The notes beneath the pieces were generated by a model. That model was given only the letters and a program-made list of their open reading frames with translations, had not been told where the DNA came from and searched no databases. This document shows, piece by piece, positions 1 to 10,800 of a stretch of DNA of 62,000 nt (positions are counted from its first letter, which is position 1; every line of letters starts with the position of its first letter). The translations under genes were made by a program, and so were the position numbers. Source of the DNA: Mesostigma viride. Its lineage: Eukaryota > Streptophyta > Mesostigmatophyceae > Mesostigmatales > Mesostigmataceae. The stretch lies in NCBI GenBank assembly GCA_009746045.1, contig RPFO01000015.1, forward strand, positions 3,165,836 to 3,227,835, read 5' to 3'.

Positions 1-480
1 CAACCCAAATCGATAAACGATATCGGCAAGTTAACGTACCGAAACGTAGAACTTCCACCTCCTCAAAATCTCCCCAAAGGCCATAATCGCACTTTGAATG
101 GCTCTCTCCTTTTCCAGTTTGCGCCTCAATTCCGCCTCGAAGAACAACTCGAGGGACTGCCAATGGCTCCCGCTCTAAATCAGACCACTCCGTGTCTGTC
201 TTGGTTCGGATACTCTGGAGACAATCAACCCAACGAGTTAGATCCAACCATTCCTGGACGACTTCCCGGTATGGCTTATATGTCTGAATAACATGGAAGT
301 CCTCCCGGGTGCCGGAAACTTGGATCACCTTGTCCAGCCCAATCCAAAAAAAGCCGACCGCTTCCGCGAAAGCTGGCGTCCGGGCTGACAAGAAAGTCAG
401 TCCGCCACTTAACAAAAGATTGCAGTAAGTGGTCTCTTGCCATGTCAATGCGCGTCACTTCATGTGCGCGCTCCTCAATC
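1..480 (-). pseudogene. Fragmented coding-like block, unknown protein, runs off left edge
   Basis: Read on the minus strand, this stretch has protein-like segments in more than one frame. A segment near 458-300 contains the words MARDHLLQSFVKWRTDF. Another frame, from about 360 to 180, reads VIQVSGTREDFHVIQTYKPY and stays open to the window edge. A third, near 150-65, looks like charged helix (EAELRRKLEKERAIQSAIM) and is bounded by a possible acceptor (TTGGCAG) and donor (GTACGT). Either several short exons or frameshift decay would explain this. It lies downstream of, and on the same strand as, the coiled-coil gene at 641-2451 and could be its continuation. No family is recognised. Confidence 0.3.
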
Positions 481-640
481 CTCCTACGTCATTCATTCTT
501 CCCGGCACAATTACGATATAGTCACTGTTGGATGTCAACAAATCCTTGCCTGACAATAAAACACGCATCTTTCCGACAGTGAAGCCCTCGAATCGCTCTC
601 ATATCATCATGAGTTTAAGAGCTGATGCAAGCAGTGGTTT

Positions 641-2451
641 TCAAGGTTTCCATATAGGAAGCCTCGATGCATGTGAAGCAATGTGGACCTCGAACTTTTC
701 AACCTCATCAAAGAGCGTCGACCATATTAAAGCACGACGGGGAAAGTAACGTCCGACATCCTCCTTCAGATTAAGGATGCACGACTGCGCGATCTTCAAA
801 ACCTCATACATGTCGTCACCAACGACCCTCTTCCCATGAATGGCTCGCTGTGTGGCTTCGAACAATGCAAGACGGCCCAGGCGGTCGTTCTTCCAAATTA
901 TGTGTGCCGACTCCGGACGGTCCACGACGACACCGGACTTCTCTGCAAACGCTATCTCGGCCGAAAGAAAGCGGATCAAGCCTCTCAAGCCCTTTTCGGT
1001 TTTACGACTCACCCCAGCCTCAGACTCAGTCTGAGCCAGGTACTGTTTCAGAATGGCCACCGTGGAGGGCTGCAGACAACAAGAGTAAAAAAAAGGCCAC
1101 ACATCGTCGTCGTCGTCGTCAACAACCTTAACTCCTAGGTCAACGTCTCTCCGCAGCTAGACCCTTACGATCAATGTATGACATAAAATCCAACCCTTTC
1201 TACGATACACACACACCGTTCAAGCCATCTGAAAAATGTACGTCTCACATTAATAAACATACCTGATAATCGACTGAAAATCGTTCGTGAAGAAGGGGTG
1301 GGCTCCCGTTCTCGTCCTTCTCCCCCTCAACTGCCTTCGCAGCCTCCTCCTCCTTCCTCGCAGCCTCCTCCATCTTCCTCGCGGCCTCTTCCGCCTTCAT
1401 CCTCTCCTGTCGCATCTGCAAAAAAAGAGCGGCCTCCTCCGCAAGAACTTCCTTCGCTGCCGCCTCCGTCTTCTTCTTCGCCTCCTCCTTCTGCTTCGCC
1501 ACCAGGATCCTGTGCTCCTTCTCCTGGGCAGCCTTTTTCTCCTTGTACTCCTCTCCTCCTCCTCCCTCTCCGCCTTCTCCAGCCTCTCCTTCTCCTCCCT
1601 CTCCACCCTCTCCCTCTCCGCCTTCTCGATGGCCTCCCTCTCCGCCTTCTCCTTCTCCTTGTCCTTCTTGTCGAGAGCCGCGTATTCGTCAGCAAAGCTT
1701 GCGGCCATTGCTAACAAATCGGACAACCGCTTCTGACGCGACTCCCGAACCGGCGATTCCGGGTCTTCAGGCCTCCCGTTAGTCTGATCGCGCTCGTCCT
1801 CCTCAACAAGCTCACTGATAGACTTCCTCAGCTTCCTGAGCTCTTTGGTGCGGTCGTCTTCCTCTACCCACTCGGCCGCAGGCTTACGCTTAGAACTGGA
1901 ATGCTTGGGGGACGGCGAGCGGGACGCAGCAGCGGGGGACTTGGGTGGCGGCGAGCGGGACTTGGGGGAAGCAGAGCGGGACGGCGAGCGGGACGGAGTT
2001 GCGGGGTTCTTGGTTGACGGCGAGGGGGACTTGCGAGAAGGAGAGCGGGACGCGGTAGCGGGGGGAACTTTGGGCGGAGAGGGGGACTTGCGGTTCGGCG
2101 AACGGGTCGCAGTTGCGGGGGACTTGGGGGACTTGCGGGGCGGCGAGCGGGACGCAGTAGCTCCGGCCGACTTGGGGGGCGGCGATGGAGACTTACGGGG
2201 CGGAGAGCGGGACGGAGCGCGAGACGCAGCAGCGAGAGGGTTGGGGGGTATAATTCTGTCCAACTCGCTGGGGGGCAAGTTGGACTTGGAGGGCGAAGGG
2301 GACTCGGTGGGGGGGACCTCGCAAGATCTTTTACGGGACCGAACTGCAACGGAGGAAACTCCTCCGTTGCCGTTCGGTCCGGCGAGGTGTTCGACGTCAT
2401 CTTGGGTGAAACGGGAGTGGCCTTGACAGAATCGGAATAGGAGGACGACAT
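641..2451 (-). pseudogene. Ser/Arg/Pro-rich coiled-coil protein gene with two apparent frameshifts
   Basis: The gene runs right to left. The first ATG is at 2451, directly after TTCTGCAG, so an upstream exon is possible. The N-terminal part is a run of RSPSP/KSP-type repeats like the low-complexity domains of SR-type nuclear proteins. It is followed by an acidic, Lys/Glu/Arg-rich predicted coiled coil. The frame must change twice to follow the protein-like reading: once in a C run near 2310-2320 and once in a GAG run near 1545-1560. Exon 1 ends at 1263 on a good donor (CAG|GTATGT). Intron 1262-1070 ends with a pyrimidine tract and CTGCAG. The phase-0 second exon, 1069-641, is a 142-residue helical tail ending in a stop. 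Both breaks sit in simple-sequence runs, so assembly indels are as likely as true decay. The function is unknown. Confidence 0.45.
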
Positions 2452-2520
2452 CTGCAGAACAATATCAAAAAAGCAAGTTTCACAAATGTCATTCAGAATC
2501 TGAATCGCCGGCAGAAAAAC

Positions 2521-2996
2521 GATGGGGAGGGTCTCGCTGCAGCTAGACCCTTTCGTGGATTCTAAAAGGGACATTTAGTTTAATGCAAAACTTTGGCGTC
2601 TCGCTGCAGCGAGACCCTCACTTCAAGCAAAAACAAATCATTTTTAGGGTGAGCGAAAACAAGCAACCTCCCATCATGCAAACATAAAAAAGTATACATT
2701 CCTTGGGGTCTCGCTGCAGCGAGACCCTAACGTCAAACAAAAACAAATAATTTTTAGGGTGAGCGAAGAAAGCCCACTCCCATCTTGCAAACATTAAAAG
2801 TCGACATTCGCAGGGGTCTCGCTGCAGCGAGACCCTAACACCGATACAAAAACAAATCATTTTAAGGGTGAGAAAAGAAAGACCCCCCCATCATGAAAAC
2901 ATGAAAAATTGACATTCCTTGGGGTCTCGCTGCAGCGAGACCCTTACGTCAATACAAAAACAAAATTCCGAGGGTCTACCCGCAGCGAGACCCTTA
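2521..2996. repeat. Tandem ~107-bp repeat built on a perfect 22-bp palindrome
   Basis: Four tandem units of about 107 bp each begin with the palindrome GGGTCTCGCTG/CAGCGAGACCC. Perfect copies are at 2706-2727, 2814-2835 and 2922-2943, with near-perfect copies at 2596-2617, 2528-2550 and 2972-2994. The spacer between palindromes is AT-rich and conserved (ACAAAAACAAAT...TTAGGGTGAGCGAA). The short ORFs across it are repeat translations and not genes. The same palindrome recurs up to about 14 kb (see findings). Confidence 0.9.
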
Positions 2997-2999
2997 CGA

Positions 3000-4006
3000 C
3001 CACGTATAAATACATGTGGGGGGGGGATGCTATGTATAAATGCATGTGGGGGGGTGCTGGCATTAATAATTAAATGTGGGGGGGTGATGGCATGAATAAA
3101 TAAATGTGGGGGGGTGCTGCCATGAATAAAAGAATGTGGGGGTGTGATGGCATGAATAAATGAATGTTGGGGGGTGCTGGCATTAATAATTAAATGTGGG
3201 GGGTGATGGCATGAATAAATAAATGTGGGGGGGTGCTGCCATGAATAAAAGAATGTGGGGGGGTGATGGCATGAATAAATAAATGTGGGGGGGTGCTGCC
3301 ATGAATAAAAGAATGTGGGGGGGTGATGGCATGAATAAATAAATGTGGGGGGGTGCTGCCATGAATAAAAGAATGTGGGGGTGTGATGGCATTAATAAAT
3401 GAATGTTGGGGGGTGCTGCCATGAATAAAAGAATGTGGGGGGGTGATGGCATGAATAAATAAATGTGGGGGGGTGCTGCCATGAATAAAAGAATGTGGGG
3501 GTGTGATGGCATGAATAAATGAATGTTGGGGGGTGCTGGCATTAATAATTAAATGTGGGGGGTGATGGCATGAATAAATAAATGTGGGGGGGTGCTGCCA
3601 TGAATAAAAGAATGTGGGGGTGTGATGGCATGAATAAATGAATGTTGGGGGGTGCTGCCATGAATAAAAGAATGTGGGGGGGTGATGGCATGAATAAATA
3701 AATGTGGGGGGGTGCTGCCATGAATAAAAGAATGTGGGGGGGTGATGGCATGAATAAATAAATGTGGGGGGGTGCTGCCATGAATAAAAGAATGTGGGGG
3801 TGTGATGGCATGAATAAATGAATGTTGGGGGGTGCTGGCATTAATCATTAAATGTGGGGGTGTGATGGCATGAATAAATAAATGTGGGGGGGTGATGGCA
3901 TGAATAAAAGAATGTGGGGGTGTGATGGCATGAATAAATGAATGTTGGGGGGTGCTGGCATTAATAATTAAATGTGGGGGGGTGATGGCATGAATAAATA
4001 AATGAT
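3000..4006. repeat. G-rich minisatellite, ~30-bp unit
   Basis: About 33 tandem copies of a roughly 30-bp unit consist of ATGAATAAATAAATGT followed by a run of 5-9 G and then TGCTGCC or TGATGGC. Unit variants alternate (AAATGTTGGGG, ATTAATAATTAAATGT), suggesting a higher-order unit of several monomers. The G runs are regularly spaced on the plus strand. Long minus-strand ORFs through here are repeat translations. Confidence 0.95.
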
Positions 4007-6055
4007 ACGTAGCATCACCCCCCACATGTATTGATACGTACGTAGCATCACCCCCCACATGTATTGATACGTAGCATCACCCCCCCACATGTATTATACG
4101 TAGCATCCCCCCCAACTGTATTGATACGTAGCAGCACCCCCCACATGTATTGATACGTAGCAGCACCCCCCACATGTATTGATACGTAGCAGCACCCCCC
4201 ACATGTATTGATACGTAGCAGCACCCCCCCACATGTATTGATACGTAGCAGCACCCCCCCACATGTATTGATACGTAGCAGCACCCCCCCACATGTATTG
4301 ATACGTAGCAGCACCCCCCACATGTATTGATACGTAGCAGCACCCCCCCACATGTATTGATACGTAGCAGCACCCCCCCACATGTATTGATACGTAGCAG
4401 CACCCCCCACATGTATTGATACGTAGCAGCACCCCCCCACATGTATTGATACGTAGCAGCACCCCCCCACATGTATTGATACGTAGCAGCACCCCCCACA
4501 TGTATTGATACGTAGCACCCCCCCACATGTATTGATACGTAGCAGCACCCCCCCACATGTATTGATACGTAGCAGCACCCCCCACATGTATTGATACGTA
4601 GCAGCACCCCCCACATGTATTGATACGTAGCAGCACCCCCCCACATGTATTGATACGTAGCAGCACCCCCCCACATGTATTGATACGTAGCAGCACCCCC
4701 CCACATGTATTGATACGTAGCAGCACCCCCCACATGTATTGATACGTAGCAGCACCCCCCCACATGTATTGATACGTAGCAGCCCCCCCACATGTATTGA
4801 TACGTAGCAGCACCCCCCACATGTATTGATACGTAGCACCCCCCCACATGTATTGATACGTAGCACCCCCCCACATGTATTGATACGTAGCAGCACCCCC
4901 CCACATGTATTGATACGTAGCAGCACCCCCCACATGTATTGATACGTAGCAGCACCCCCCACATGTATTGATACGTAGCAGCACCCCCCACATGTATTGA
5001 TACGTAGCAGCACCCCCCCACATGTATTGATACGTAGCAGCCCCCCCCACATGTATTGATACGTAGCAGCACCCCCCACATGTATTGATACGTAGCACCC
5101 CCCCACATGTATTGATACGTAGCAGCACCCCCCACATGTATTGATACGTAGCAGCACCCCCCCACATGTATTGATACGTAGCAGCACCCCCCACATGTAT
5201 TGATACGTAGCAGCACCCCCCACATGTATTGATACGTAGCAGCCCCCCCCACATGTATTGATACGTAGCACCCCCCCACATGTATTGATACGTAGCACCC
5301 CCCCACATGTATTGATACGTAGCAGCACCCCCCCACATGTATTGATACGTAGCAGCACCCCCCACATGTATTGATACGTAGCAGCACCCCCCACATGTAT
5401 TGATACGTAGCAGCCCCCCCCACATGTATTGATACGTAGCAGCACCCCCCACATGTATTGATACGTAGCACCCCCCCACATGTATTGATACGTAGCAGCA
5501 CCCCCCCACATGTATTGATACGTAGCAGCACCCCCCACATGTATTGATACGTAGCAGCCCCCCCCACATGTATTGATACGTAGCAGCACCCCCCCACATG
5601 TATTGATACGTAGCAGCACCCCCCCACATGTATTGATACGTAGCACCCCCCCACATGTATTGATACGTAGCAGCACCCCCCCACATGTATTGATACGTAG
5701 CAGCACCCCCCACATGTATTGATACGTAGCACCCCCCCACATGTATTGATACGTAGCAGCACCCCCCCACATGTATTGATACGTAGCAGCACCCCCCACA
5801 TGTATTGATACGTAGCAGCCCCCCCCACATGTATTGATACGTAGCAGCACCCCCCCACATGTATTGATACGTAGCAGCACCCCCCCACATGTATTGATAC
5901 GTAGCAGCACCCCCCCACATGTATTGATACGTAGCACCCCCCCACGTGTATTGATACGTAGCAGCACCCCCCCACGTGTATTGATACGTAGCAGCACCCC
6001 CCCACATGTATTGATACGTAGCAGCACCCCCCCACATGTATTGATACGTAGCAGC
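4007..6055. repeat. C-rich minisatellite, ~27-30-bp unit, inverted relative to the preceding array
   Basis: About 70 copies of ATTGATACGTAGCAGCAC followed by 6-8 C and ACATGT, with a length variant that lacks one AGC. The reverse complement of this unit shares the ACATGT + poly-G + TG core with the array at 3000-4006, so the two arrays are diverged members of one family meeting head to head at about 4006. All three minus-strand frames stay open for over 600 codons only because the repeat lacks stop codons. No gene is supported. Confidence 0.95.
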
Positions 6056-6781
6056 ACAATTTTAGTCAGCCTACCATCCACGTTGCGGCAAAAGATCACC
6101 TTTTTTTGTGTTTCGGCAAAATGAAGATTTCTTGCAAACTATCGTTATGCAGGCAGGTAGCAACGTCCGATGTTATAATCCGGCAGGTAGCATGCAAACG
6201 TCGAAACGATATGAAGGGGAAAAAAAGCATCAAACAGGAGCACCGATTAGAAACGCAGCAAATGCAGTATGTGCACATCTACACCTATAACCTAACCAGA
6301 CCAAAGGCATAGCAAACATGGAAAGGGTGACCCAAGTGAAAGCCTAGCACCACCATGATCGACATGTGCGAGACCAAGAAACGCTCCATGGCAACTAGAC
6401 TAAAGGGATGGATGCCAGATGTGGATTAGGATCGGCTTAGCTGACTCTACCGAGATGTCTGCAGGGTTTAGCTAGCAACGAAAAGAAGGAAGCCAGACAT
6501 TTTTATCACTCTTGCTGCAACATAGAGTTTCTTGCGATGGCAGCAAGGACATGTCTTCGCCCAGCTGGCTAACTGTGTCGTCGGCGTGCATGCGCTGTTT
6601 AGTTGCCGTTTTTGATAGAACAATTTTAGTCAGCCTACCATCCAGGATGCGGCAAAAGCTCACCTTTTTTTCGTTGTGCGGCGAAAGCAGACCGATTTCC
6701 TTGTAAACTTCCGGCACCAGGCAGGTATCAACGTAGGATTTTATAATCCAGCAGGTAGCATGCAAACGTCGAAACGATATG
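6056..6781 (+). repeat. Pair of ~160-bp direct repeats, 400 bp apart
   Basis: The segment 6056-6213 (ACAATTTTAGTCAGCCTACC ... GTCGAAACGATATG) recurs at 6620-6781 with scattered substitutions. The first copy abuts the end of the C-rich minisatellite. The intervening 400 bp shows no convincing gene. The repeats lack TG...CA ends, so they are not called LTRs. They may be a segmental duplication or copies of a dispersed element. Confidence 0.7.
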
Positions 6782-7872
6782 GCAGCTCGTATCAGCTATG
6801 GGGTCTCTCTGCGGCTGCGCTTCTTTTTCGATGGGCGATGGGACGGTCGCAATTCGCAAAACGGACGCGGCGTCACAGGGCTGAACGGTATTGAAAAAAT
6901 TGGAAACGTGGCATCCTCGTTCCTCCCCACGGAACTGAAAACTGGAAGCGCGGCGCTGGTGCAAAAGCTCGATCCCATCTTTTGGAACCAAGCTAGCGGA
7001 TTGGACGACATCCAATATGCCGTCACCCGTGCTTGTGGCCGCAGGTATAAAAAGAGACGACCTCCAGCCCATTTACCTGGGAACATTCGGATGTTTGGCT
7101 GACATCGTTACCATGCAGAAATGTACAATGAGGTTCTGGGTTCGATTCCTGGTGGTCATGGAAATAAATTTTTTTCTGCACATCTACTGAAATCAGTCAT
7201 AGCACCAAACGGTCACGCTGCAGCGAGACGCTATAGCCCTGGAGGCCGCTGATAAACCTGACATCCGGTGTCTTACTATCATAGATTGCCGAACTATATA
7301 ATAATAATAGTCTATACCACTTTTTCTTGTAAATGATTTACTAAATAATGATTCTATATACTTTAACATACCATATTATTAAAGTATGTGGAATTTAACC
7401 ATGCTATTCACAATATATTATAAAATCTTTTGCAAAATATACTGTAATTAGTATATATATTTTCTGATAAACAATTTTATCAATGCTACTGTGTTATTTT
7501 TGTTATTCTCGCCATGCAGGTATCTGAGTGTTCTGGGAGAACTAATAAGAGAATGAGCCGCGAAGGTGAGGAAAACCTGAAATCTTTTCGTCCTTATTGG
7601 GGTCTCTCTGCAGCTAGACCATTTATAACCACAAGCAATAGCTTAAATTCAAGGGTCTCGCTGCAGCTAGACCCTCTTTATGGTTGCTATAAAATTAATG
7701 AATCAGAAGTCTGTGATTTAACAATCGCACGCCGCAATGAAGGGTCTAGCTGCAGCGAGACCCCAATCTTGGTCGGGGTATGCTAAGTTCACCACATCAG
7801 GTAATCTTTTCGTCTAACGGAAAAAGCCCCTCTAAGGGTCTAGCTGCAGCTAGACCCCAATCGTGGTAAAAA
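6782..7872. other. Non-coding stretch with AT-rich core and palindrome copies
   Basis: A short plus-strand ORF (6779-7102) resembles no family I know. The 7260-7510 segment is strongly AT-rich. Copies of the GTCTC..CTGCAG..GAGAC palindrome occur at about 7598-7622, 7651-7675, 7740-7764 and 7837-7860, immediately upstream of the gene beginning at 7873. No promoter motif is assignable with confidence. Confidence 0.5.
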
Positions 7873-10800
7873 ATGATACACTTTCGAACTTTGTCTGTAA
7901 TTGTCGCTTTTCCCAACGATACTCGATTTGCATGGATTTCGTTGTGCCGGTCGTCATGGCATGCAGCACGCGAACGGGTGGGAGTTTTCGCCCTTGCGTC
8001 CGGTCGTCCAGGATTCAGTGCAATTAAGTTGAACACCGGGACGAAGCAGTCAACTGGCGCAAAAAGGGTTTTCGGAGATGAGAACCAGAATCCAGCGCAG
8101 CCTGAAGCCAAGGAAGTCAAGCGGCCGGGAGAATACTCGAAATCAAAGAGGGTTATTGGGGAATATTTCGCTGACCAGGCGTTTGAAGCGGCTCAGGCGA
8201 TGACAAAACCCGAGGGGCGGGGGCCGGCTTTCGACCAGATGATTGCTGGCTTTAACTCTAGGGCCGCTGAACTAGGTCACGGGAAGTATCATGAGGAGGC
8301 GAAAAAGCTTTACAATCAGGAGCGGATGGCAGAACTGAACAGGTTCTGGGTGGCTCGGATTAACGGCTTTTTTGATGGTCTGACCAAAAGCGACGCAGAC
8401 AGAGACGTCAGGATGGTGCTGATGTCCACGCTTTACTGTGGTGACGACTTGGAGAAGGAGTTTTCGGCCGCGGAGTTGGAGAACCTGACGGGGATGGACG
8501 CCAAGAAGATTCGCGGAATTCGCGCGATACGAAGGCAGCAGAAGTTGGACTACCTCAGACACGCGCAGGCTCGCAAGGGGCGCCCTTTGCCGCAATTCGT
8601 GATTGACGCGATAGTGGACGCGTGGATGCACGATGATGAGTCGCGCGCCTCCTCCCAGATGAAGGATGTCAAGCGCACTTACAGCAGGGAGGGTCGTGGC
8701 AATCACGGGGTGCTCGTCGCCGTTGAGGGAGCGCGCTATTACATGACCTCCAAGGAGGACATGTACAATCACTTTCTCGAAAAGCATGCGTACTGGAACA
8801 AAAGGAGTAACCAGTATGATAAGGACGTGGGCATTCACGTGGGCTACACGACCTTCTGCAAATACGCGCCCGATTGCATCAAGGGCAAGTGGAAGGAGAG
8901 GAACCTGTGCGCGTGTGAGAAGCACGTCACCATGCAGTCGGCCATGGGGGCGTGGACCAAGCACTCCAATGCGAACCACGGCAAGAACTGCAAGTGTGGC
9001 GCGGAGTGTGCGGGATGCTCCAAGTACAGAGAGCCGGACGGTACTTGCGGAATGTGGAAAGCCATTCACTCGACGGACTGGATCAAGCACTTTCACTGCC
9101 CGGTGTCCGCCGAGACTGACGGCAGGGATAACGGGCTGCGTGAAGGGGGCGGAATGGGCGGGGGGATGGAAGAGGGGGAGGGGGAAGATGAATGGCGGGG
9201 ACGGGACCTGGAAGACCTCGACATTTCTGAGAGGCTGGTGGAGGACGAAGATGGGGTGCCGAGGACGGAGAGGGTTCACCGCATACTGAAGATGGCGTGT
9301 GTGGAGGGGTTCTGTCCTGAGGAATCATGCGGCATCCATAATAACTGGGTGCAGTGTGATCGGGACAAGAATTCCACGGAGATTCTGAATTGGTTCAAGT
9401 TCGAGATGGTGGAGCAGACTGTGACCCGACGGGTGAATGTGAGTTGGTTTCGATTTTATTTCTCCGTTAATATGTTGTTGACTTTTTTTTTTGTGACCTA
9501 TAGCTGCAGCGAGACCCTTTGTGAGTTGCAGTTATCTTATCGAAATGCGATTTTATTGCAAATCGAAACTGTCTGCGGACCTTTGCGAAACAGGGCGAGA
9601 CCGATGGCAGGGCGGCGAAGAAGGTGAAGCGGCCCGAGCAAGTCCAAATGAGGTCCACCCCAGCTGAGCTGCGGGACGAGATTCTTAACCCCTAAATGGT
9701 CTGGCTGCCGATTTTCCGCCTAAAACTGAGTTACAGCCGACACGTCGGCCCCTTCTCGGGGGACCAAATGCCGCGAAAACTATTGAGAATTAGGAAAAGT
9801 TTAGCTGAGAAGATCGAAAGTTTATAATTTTCCTCACAGCATGGTACTAGGGTTTGCATACTTCTGACAAAGTTATAGAGGTGTTCTGGTCGGTCAAAGT
9901 ACAAGGGGTCAGGGTACTTTTTCGCGTACAACGTGCATTCCGGAAAACGACGACCTGGCCATGGCGGCTTGCGCCCACGCATGGCATTTACGTTTTCGTT
10001 CGAATTTTCTGACCAAACTCAGGAAATTGATTTTATACGTCCTAAAGATGATACAGGCCAATTTTTGGTTCGCGGGAATGCCATTTGATAGGTGTCGGCA
10101 GCGTTCTTGCTGGAAAAAACTGCGATCAGGCCGGACGATAGAAACGTTGACAGCAATACCTTTCCGGCGTATTTTAAAGGATATATTGGTTTCTTTGTAC
10201 TTTTTATGATACATAGTAGTCGTAAACGTGCAAGGGTGGCCAGAAATCGCCGAATCCAGCGACCATGCTGCACAACTTTGGCGTGCCGAAATGCGCCATT
10301 TTGCGGCCACCGCCTGGGCCAAGGTAACGCCATCCATGCCTGGTAAAGCTTAAGCATCGTTTTCCTATCGATGTTTGACGTTCATATATACGTTCTAGCT
10401 TGTGTAGCACATTCTTTTTGCATTATTCATGCTCTTTCTTGACCCTGGCCTGGCCCCTTTCTAAAACACCCTTCTTAGATGCTTCCATCAGTCAGTTGAC
10501 CTGCCACAGGGTGATGGTGATAAGTTTTAGAGTCTGTATGGGTTTGAATACCTCCATATATGTTTGTTATACATTTCCCACACACATATTGCATGAGTGT
10601 GAGGCAGTTGGCTGGTCTCTGTGGCATCATCAAGCATGTAACCGGTGAGTAGAAGCTTCCCATTGTCAGCATGTGCCACCAGGTGTGCTGGCCATCACCT
10701 GTCAAGCTATAGCAGCTTAGGCCTAGTTTATCCTTGCTAGGGCAGGCTGAAATAGGCTTAAAATCACTAGTTTGTTGGTGGCTGCCTCCTAGAATGCATG

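Noticed and set aside
2500-3000. CRISPR-like array because of regularly spaced palindromic repeats
   Set aside because: The spacers are themselves repeats (107-bp tandem units), there are no cas genes, and the DNA is eukaryotic.
4048-6099. Three overlapping 650-680-codon minus-strand ORFs (GGAATYQYMW, RINTCGG, CCYVSIHV)
   Set aside because: All are translations of the C-rich minisatellite, open in three frames at once; no start context, no non-repeat sequence.
7120-7170. tRNA gene suggested by GGTTCGATTCC and a plausible D-arm (GATGT...ACATC)
   Set aside because: The acceptor stem does not pair and no anticodon stem-loop with a 7-base loop can be formed.
8272-9279. 335-residue minus-strand ORF antisense to the DDE-like gene
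   Set aside because: A shadow of the conserved plus-strand coding sequence; no motifs of its own.
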